DNA of 64,000 bases from Leucogyrophana mollusca. Its lineage: Eukaryota > Basidiomycota > Agaricomycetes > Boletales. Positions 59,107-64,000 of this stretch are shown here, piece by piece. The position numbers and the translations under genes were made by a program. The stretch spans positions 1 through 64,000 of the forward strand of contig MU266421.1 in assembly GCA_021014945.1 (NCBI GenBank). Direction: 5' to 3'. The first letter of the stretch is position 1, and each line of letters opens with the position of its first letter. The notes below the pieces were generated by a model, which was given only the letters and a program-made list of their open reading frames with translations, had not been told where the DNA came from and did not search any database.

Positions 59107-60124
59107 TGTGAGGACTGCGGACAATGGGCGTCTTTGTCGTCTGTCGTTGGGGGAAGGGGAATAATGATACAGATCGAGGGAACGTGGCAGGGCTTTATGT
59201 TTGGCTAGTTAGAGGCAAAAGTGAATCATTATTGTGCTGCAATTCGCAGGACGCCGAAGAGGAAGGGAACAATGGAGATTAGAGACGAAACTGGCGGAAA
59301 CAGAAAACGCTGTCACCTGCAGGCTACCACTCTGAGTTTGCCCAAAAAGGAAACCTGACTCGCCTGGCACACACACACGCCACGCGTAAAACCAGATGGG
59401 AACTCCTCCGAGATAAAATCGAACGGTTCCTTGAGCTGTAGCGCAAAGCCGGGATAACGTGCTGGAAAGTTGCGAGCTGAAAGAGACAAAGGAGTTAAAA
59501 AAAATGACCCTGCACCGTTCCTCGCTCACTGCCGAGCCCCACAAAGCAACGCCACTAACGCGCCACTCCAGTTAACGCGTCGCGTCGTGTCCAAATTGAC
59601 CGCCGGGTGAAATGTGAAGAGTCACTTCTGCTCTCTCACACCATGGCCATCGTCATAAGCCCATTTTGTATCATGACTCGCGCAGCGACCATCGCGGGTG
59701 AACAATGCGGAGGATGAATTCGCAGGAACTGACTTGGCTACGCCACGGTATACGACGCCACCAGAAACAGCAGTCACGTCGTACGACAATGTGGTCTCTG
59801 GCGATGTACAGAACCAAGTTCCGGTTGGCTCGACGAAGATACTAGAGATAGAGCACATGGACTATCGAGACCATCATGATGGTGTTGACCACCTGTTGAC
59901 AGGTGCGCAGATTTGGATGGTCTTTACATAAATTTCAGGATAATGACTCAGTCGGGCCAATATTACTCTTGGAGTCACTCCATGCCATACGAGGTATTTT
60001 ATTTTTATTCGTGCAGGACTAGTTGTGATTTTAGTACTAGCTGACTCGTAAAAGTGCAACCAAAGAAGAGCGGGAAGATGTGCAAGAATTACAGAAAATG
60101 CGATGTAAGGTGTACAGAAACAGA
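59107..60124. other. spacer between small orphan gene and HSP90 3' end
   Basis: About 1 kb. ACGCGT at 59382-59387 and 59575-59580. Overlapping short open frames on both strands at 59622-59931 are mutually exclusive and lack known features, so no gene is called. Confidence 0.4.
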
Positions 60125-62568
60125 TTAGTCGATTTCCTCCATGGCCGACGTCGAGGTAGCCTCCAATGGCGGTGGGGCATCGTCACCGGCACTTGGTGCT
60201 GACTCCTCTTCCTCATCGTCAACATCGAGACCCAGGCTGATCATGCGGTTGATACGCTTCGCGAAGGACGTGGGGTCGTCGAGGGAGAAGCCGGAAGTAA
60301 GGAGCGCAGTCTCGAACAAGAGGTAGGTCAAGTCGCGGACAGACTTGTCTGCCTTGTCCTCAGCGACCTTACGCTTGAGCTCCTTGATGATGGGATTGTG
60401 AGGGTTCAGCTCAAGCGTCTTCTTCGATGCCATGTAAGACGACATCGATGAATCACGGAGGGCCTGTGCCTTCATGATACGCTCCTGTGAACGCGAATTA
60501 TACATCAGTCATAGAAAAACCTGGATAGGAGAACTCGTACCATGTTTGACGACCAGCCGAACTGCCCGGTGACAAGAACGCAAGGAGAGTCGGTGATACG
60601 GTTCGAGACGACGACCTTCTCGACCTTGTCGCCGAGAGCCTCCTTGATGGTGGTGCACAGGTCGTTGAACAAGGCAGCCTCCTCCTCGCGAGCCTTCTTC
60701 TCTTCCTCAGTCTCCTCGAGCTCGAGACCTTCTTTCGACACACAGACGAGCTTCTTGCCCTCGAACTCCTTGAGCTGCGTGGTGGCGTACTCGTCGATGG
60801 GGTCAACGAGGAGCAGAACCTCAAAGCCCTTCTTCTTGAGGACTTCAAGGAAGGGTGATTCGCGGACGGCAGCGAGAGATTCGCCAGTCAAGTAGTAGAT
60901 CGACTTCTGGATCTCAGGCATGCGAGTTATGTAGTCTGTTTGCAGCGTCAGAGTCGTCGTCACTTGTTAAATTGCGTGGCACGACTTACCCTTGAGAGAA
61001 GTCTGCTCCTCGGTCGACTTCGTGGAGTAGAAGCGCAGGTACTCAGCAAGCTTGCTGCGGTTCTGGGCATCCTCGTGGATACCGAGCTTCAAGTTCTTGC
61101 CAAACGCCTCGTAGAACTTGGCAAAGTTGTCCTTGTCCTCGGCAATCTCGCTGAAGAGGTCCATGCACTTCTTGACAATGTTCTTGCGGATGACCTTGAG
61201 AATCTTGTTCTGCTGGAGGGTCTCACGAGAGATGTTGAGGGGAAGGTCCTCGGAGTCGACGATACCCTTGACGAAGTTGAGGTACTCGGGGATGAGGTCC
61301 TCGCAATCGTCCATGATGAAGACGCGGCGGACATAGAGCTTGATGTTGTTGCGCTTTTTCTTGGTCTCGAACAAGTCGAAGGGAGCACTTCGGACAATGC
61401 ATCAATACGGTAGGAGGGAGTCGCATACATCGCCATGCTTACCGTTTGGGGATGAAGAGGATAGCCTTGAACTCAAGTTGACCCTCGACGGAGAAGTGCT
61501 TAACAGCGAGGTGGTCCTCCCAGTCGTTGGTCAAGGACTTGTAGAAAGCGCCATACTCCTCGGAAGTGATATCCTGAGGGTTGCGCGTCCAGATGGGCTT
61601 CGTCTTGTTGAGCTCCTCGTTCGTCGTCTCGGTCTCCTTGATCTTCTTCATCTTCTTGTCTTTGGGCTTGTCATCCTCGTCGTCGACCTCCTCGATCTTG
61701 GACTCCTCCTTGTCCTCGTCTTTCTCCTCGGCCTCGTCATCCTCAACTTCCTGTGAAGAGTAAAGGTTGGTTTTAATTTCAAGCGCGTTTTGATGGAGAA
61801 ACGGAAACACACGAACCTTCTCGACCTCCTTGGTAACCGCGAGCTGGATGGGGTATGAGATAAACTCGGAGTGCTTCTTGACGATGTCCTTGATCTTCTT
61901 CTCTTCAATGTACTCGAGCTGGTCCTCCTTGAGGTGGAGGCGAATCTCGGTACCACGGCCAAGAGGAGGGTTAACGGTATCGGGAGTGATCGTGAAGGTG
62001 CCACCGGCCGCGGACTCCCAGATGTACTGCTCGTCGTCGTTGTGTTTTGAGATGACTTGGACGCGCTCGGCGACAAGGTAGGCGGAGTAGAAACCGACAC
62101 CGAATTGACCAATCATAGAAATGTCAGCACCGGAGTTCAAAGCCTCCATGAAGCCCTGGTCGCGAGACGCGTCAGGAGACTTTCTGGAAGATATCAGGTA
62201 TTCTTACCTTTGTGCCGGACTTGGCGATGGTACCAAGGTTGTTGACCATGTCGGCCTTGGTCATGCCAACACCGGTGTCGCGGATGGTGAGGATCTTGTT
62301 CTCCTTGTCAGGGATGATCCGGATGTAGAGCTCCTTCTCGGCGTCGAGAGCCGAAGGATCAGTGAGGGAGGCATAACGGATTTTGTCAATGGCATCGGAG
62401 CAGTTGGAGATCAGTTCACGAAGGAAGATCTCCTTGTTCGAGTAGAAGGTGTCTATGATCGGAGTCAGCGTTCCGATAAGCTTAAAGAAAAGTAGGGTTG
62501 AACTCACTAATGATCAAGTCAAGCAATTGACTGATCTCGGCTTGGAATCCAAAGCTCTCAGTGGCCAT
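60125..62568 (-). CDS. HSP90: cytosolic HSP90 chaperone
   Basis: Seven exons: 62568-62508, 62452-62208, 62155-61817, 61750-61443, 61387-60990, 60935-60541, 60484-60125; 701 residues. GHKL ATPase chaperone for kinases and receptors. N domain: [59 protein letters not shown]. An acidic linker ([17 protein letters not shown] onward) separates it from the middle domain: [45 protein letters not shown] domain: [16 protein letters not shown] [34 protein letters not shown] and a tail ending MEEID instead of the usual MEEVD. Two perfect heat-shock elements lie upstream. Confidence 0.97.
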
Positions 62569-62940
62569 TTTGTGCTACAGGGGGTGGTGAGCTGGACGCG
62601 ACGGTGGATCGCTATTATCGTGCTTACGGGTAATGAAGATTGGGGAGTAGATCTAGGATTGCGGGGGTAAAGATGAAAGCTTGTACAGCAAGGATACGCG
62701 ACTGCCCCCCGTCTTTATGTACTCGGTTTTTTTCGTTCTCGAAGTTTCGACGAGTGTCCTCAACGGGTCCTTCTCACGCTCAATCTATTCGAGAACATTC
62801 CACAGCACCTGCCTTTCTCGTCATGATAGCTGTCCTGGAGATGACCGCTGGTGCAGGGCATGATAATGGAGACAAAGACCAAAACGAATCCTCAAATGAA
62901 TCGTTTACGGGCTATAGTACAGGCATCATGGATCATACAA
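62569..62940. other. HSP90 promoter region and 3' side of the coiled-coil gene
   Basis: About 370 bp carrying two heat-shock elements (listed separately). No gene seen. Confidence 0.5.
62736..62800. promoter_or_regulatory. two perfect three-unit heat-shock elements upstream of HSP90
   Basis: 62736-62748 reads TTC-tc-GAA-gt-TTC and 62788-62800 reads TTC-ga-GAA-ca-TTC. Both are perfect alternating nTTCnnGAAnnTTCn arrays for HSF trimers, at about -168 to -180 and -220 to -232 from the HSP90 start codon. They overlap the 3' flank of the coiled-coil gene but lie outside both coding regions. Confidence 0.85.
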
Positions 62941-64000
62941 TCAAAATATCAACGTCGGACTCGACCGAGGCTCAGAAACCAATCCCTTTCTCCCCTTCAG
63001 CACCTCCAACATGGCCCTCATCTCCTCAATCTCATCTTTCAATTCTGCATTCTCCTCTCTTAGCCTGGCGTTGGCGGCCGTTAATGAAGCCTTTTCGGAA
63101 ACAAAAGCGGTGATCTCTGCCTCGGGCAGGTGTCGCGAAACCTCATTCTTTTTCTGAGCCAAGGCCAGACGAGCTTCCAAGGCTTGGTTTTGTCGACGAT
63201 AGCAACTGCAACAAGCTGTAAGTATGACTGTCAAACGGTTAACGATGGCACTCGTACCGTGCTTCATCGTCCATTTTTGACTGCGTCTTTTCAAAACTCT
63301 CCAACTGCAGCTCCATTTGCTTGTACTTGCTCTTCATCTCCTGTAATTCCTCGGCGCGGTTATTGAACTTTTCAAAGTCGGCATCCCTACAGCACACTGT
63401 CAGATCTGGGGGCACACGGCACCATTGATCGTACGTACCAGAGCTTCTGCATTCGTATGTGTTGTTCAATCTGACGCTCGTAGTCTCTCAAACGGTCGAT
63501 TTTGTGCTGAGTTTCCTTCTTTTGCGTCTGTAGTTCGAAGACCTCTTTCAACGCGTCCGCAAGCAATTTCCCCTGTGCGACAAATAAGGCCTACATCCCA
63601 GACACGTATGAAACCTTGTTCGCGGACGGCAGTACGGGAGCACGCGTACCTTTGACTCTTTTTCTGCGGTGCGCAAAGCAGCTGCCTCGGAGATCCACGA
63701 TTTCTTCTCCTCTCGGAACTCGCGCAGTTTCTTTTGAAGTTCGGTGTTCCAGTCGGCGTACTTATTCTTCGCAGAAGAGGACTGTTCTTTGTGCTCCCTT
63801 AGTTCCCGATCCAGGCTTTGAACTTGCGCTTTATACTGGCGAAGCTTGTTATACTGCGTATCCATATGAGTTGCTAGCCGTGAGGGACGTCTCGAGACAC
63901 AGGCAAGATACCCACCAGACCTTGCCGTTCAACCTCGGCATTCTTAGACAAGATACGATCTTGGTAGAGTCTTCCAACGTGCTGGACATTCTCCCGCGAG
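62941..64000 (-). CDS. coiled-coil protein, C-terminal part (gene continues beyond window)
   Basis: Five exons as read on the minus strand: (beyond 64000)-63916, 63853-63650, 63572-63439, 63386-63258, 63205-62941; 272 residues lie inside the window. Almost the whole stretch is heptad-rich helix: NVQHVGRLYQDRILSKNAEVE, QVQSLDRELREHKEQSS, LQTQKKETQHKIDRLRDYERQIEQ, EELQEMKSKYKQMELQLESF, and a last leucine-zipper-like block ASLTAANARLREENAELKDEIEEMRAMLEVL. It ends in a short basic/Ser tail (SSPTLIF). I cannot assign a family from the tail; spindle-pole, kinetochore and golgin proteins all look like this. The 3' end is only about 370 bp from the HSP90 start. Confidence 0.75.

Noticed and set aside
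59622..59931. Overlapping open frames on both strands
   Set aside because: They cover the same bases, have no known motif and no convincing splice partners.

Overview
The window is nuclear DNA of a filamentous basidiomycete, most likely an Agaricomycete. Genes are close together, sit on both strands, and are cut by many short introns of about 45-70 bp with GTRNGY-type donors. Several exons are only 10-30 nt long. The gene set is eukaryotic housekeeping (CDC25, CCT1, CDC27/APC3, exportin-1, SERCA, HSP90, SSB-type Hsp70, RFC, CAF-1) plus fungal genes (SIP5, CBP4, TRP2, SER1). Species cannot be named from sequence alone. I rebuilt exon models by hand: each joins in frame, lacks internal stops and gives a protein of the expected family length. 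No transcript evidence was available.

Layout. 1-10 kb, plus strand: CDC25 (5' end probably cut by the window), an MDR enone reductase, CCT1, CDC27, then an acidic orphan protein. 11.8-20.2 kb, minus strand: SRR1-like protein, TMA20/MCTS1, exportin-1, a second MDR reductase. 20.8-26.6 kb: a basidiomycete-type orphan, then a tandem trio of secreted double-psi-beta-barrel (RlpA/barwin-like) proteins. 27-39.7 kb: SERCA Ca2+-ATPase, SIP5-type RING protein, the tiny CBP4, an arrestin-like protein, an SLC35F6-type transporter. 41.4-50.4 kb: SHQ1, TRP2, mitochondrial uS2, SSB Hsp70, RFC small subunit. 50.5-64 kb: CAF-1 large subunit, an intronless F-box protein, an intron-containing tRNA-Ser(GCT), SER1, a small orphan, HSP90, and the 3' end of a coiled-coil gene running off the window.

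Genes that make sense together: RFC and CAF-1 are both S-phase genes and share a divergent promoter carrying ACGCGT (MCB-like) boxes. TRP2 and SER1 are amino-acid biosynthesis genes with TGACTC/TGAGTCA (Gcn4/CPC1-type) motifs upstream. HSP90 has two perfect three-unit heat-shock elements. CDC25 and CDC27 are both mitotic regulators but are probably linked by chance.

I saw no transposon, CRISPR array, virus or clear new multi-gene system. The most unusual items are the tandem barrel-protein cluster with a repeat linker and shared C-terminal motif, three GC-AG introns needed to keep conserved proteins in frame, and several microexons.
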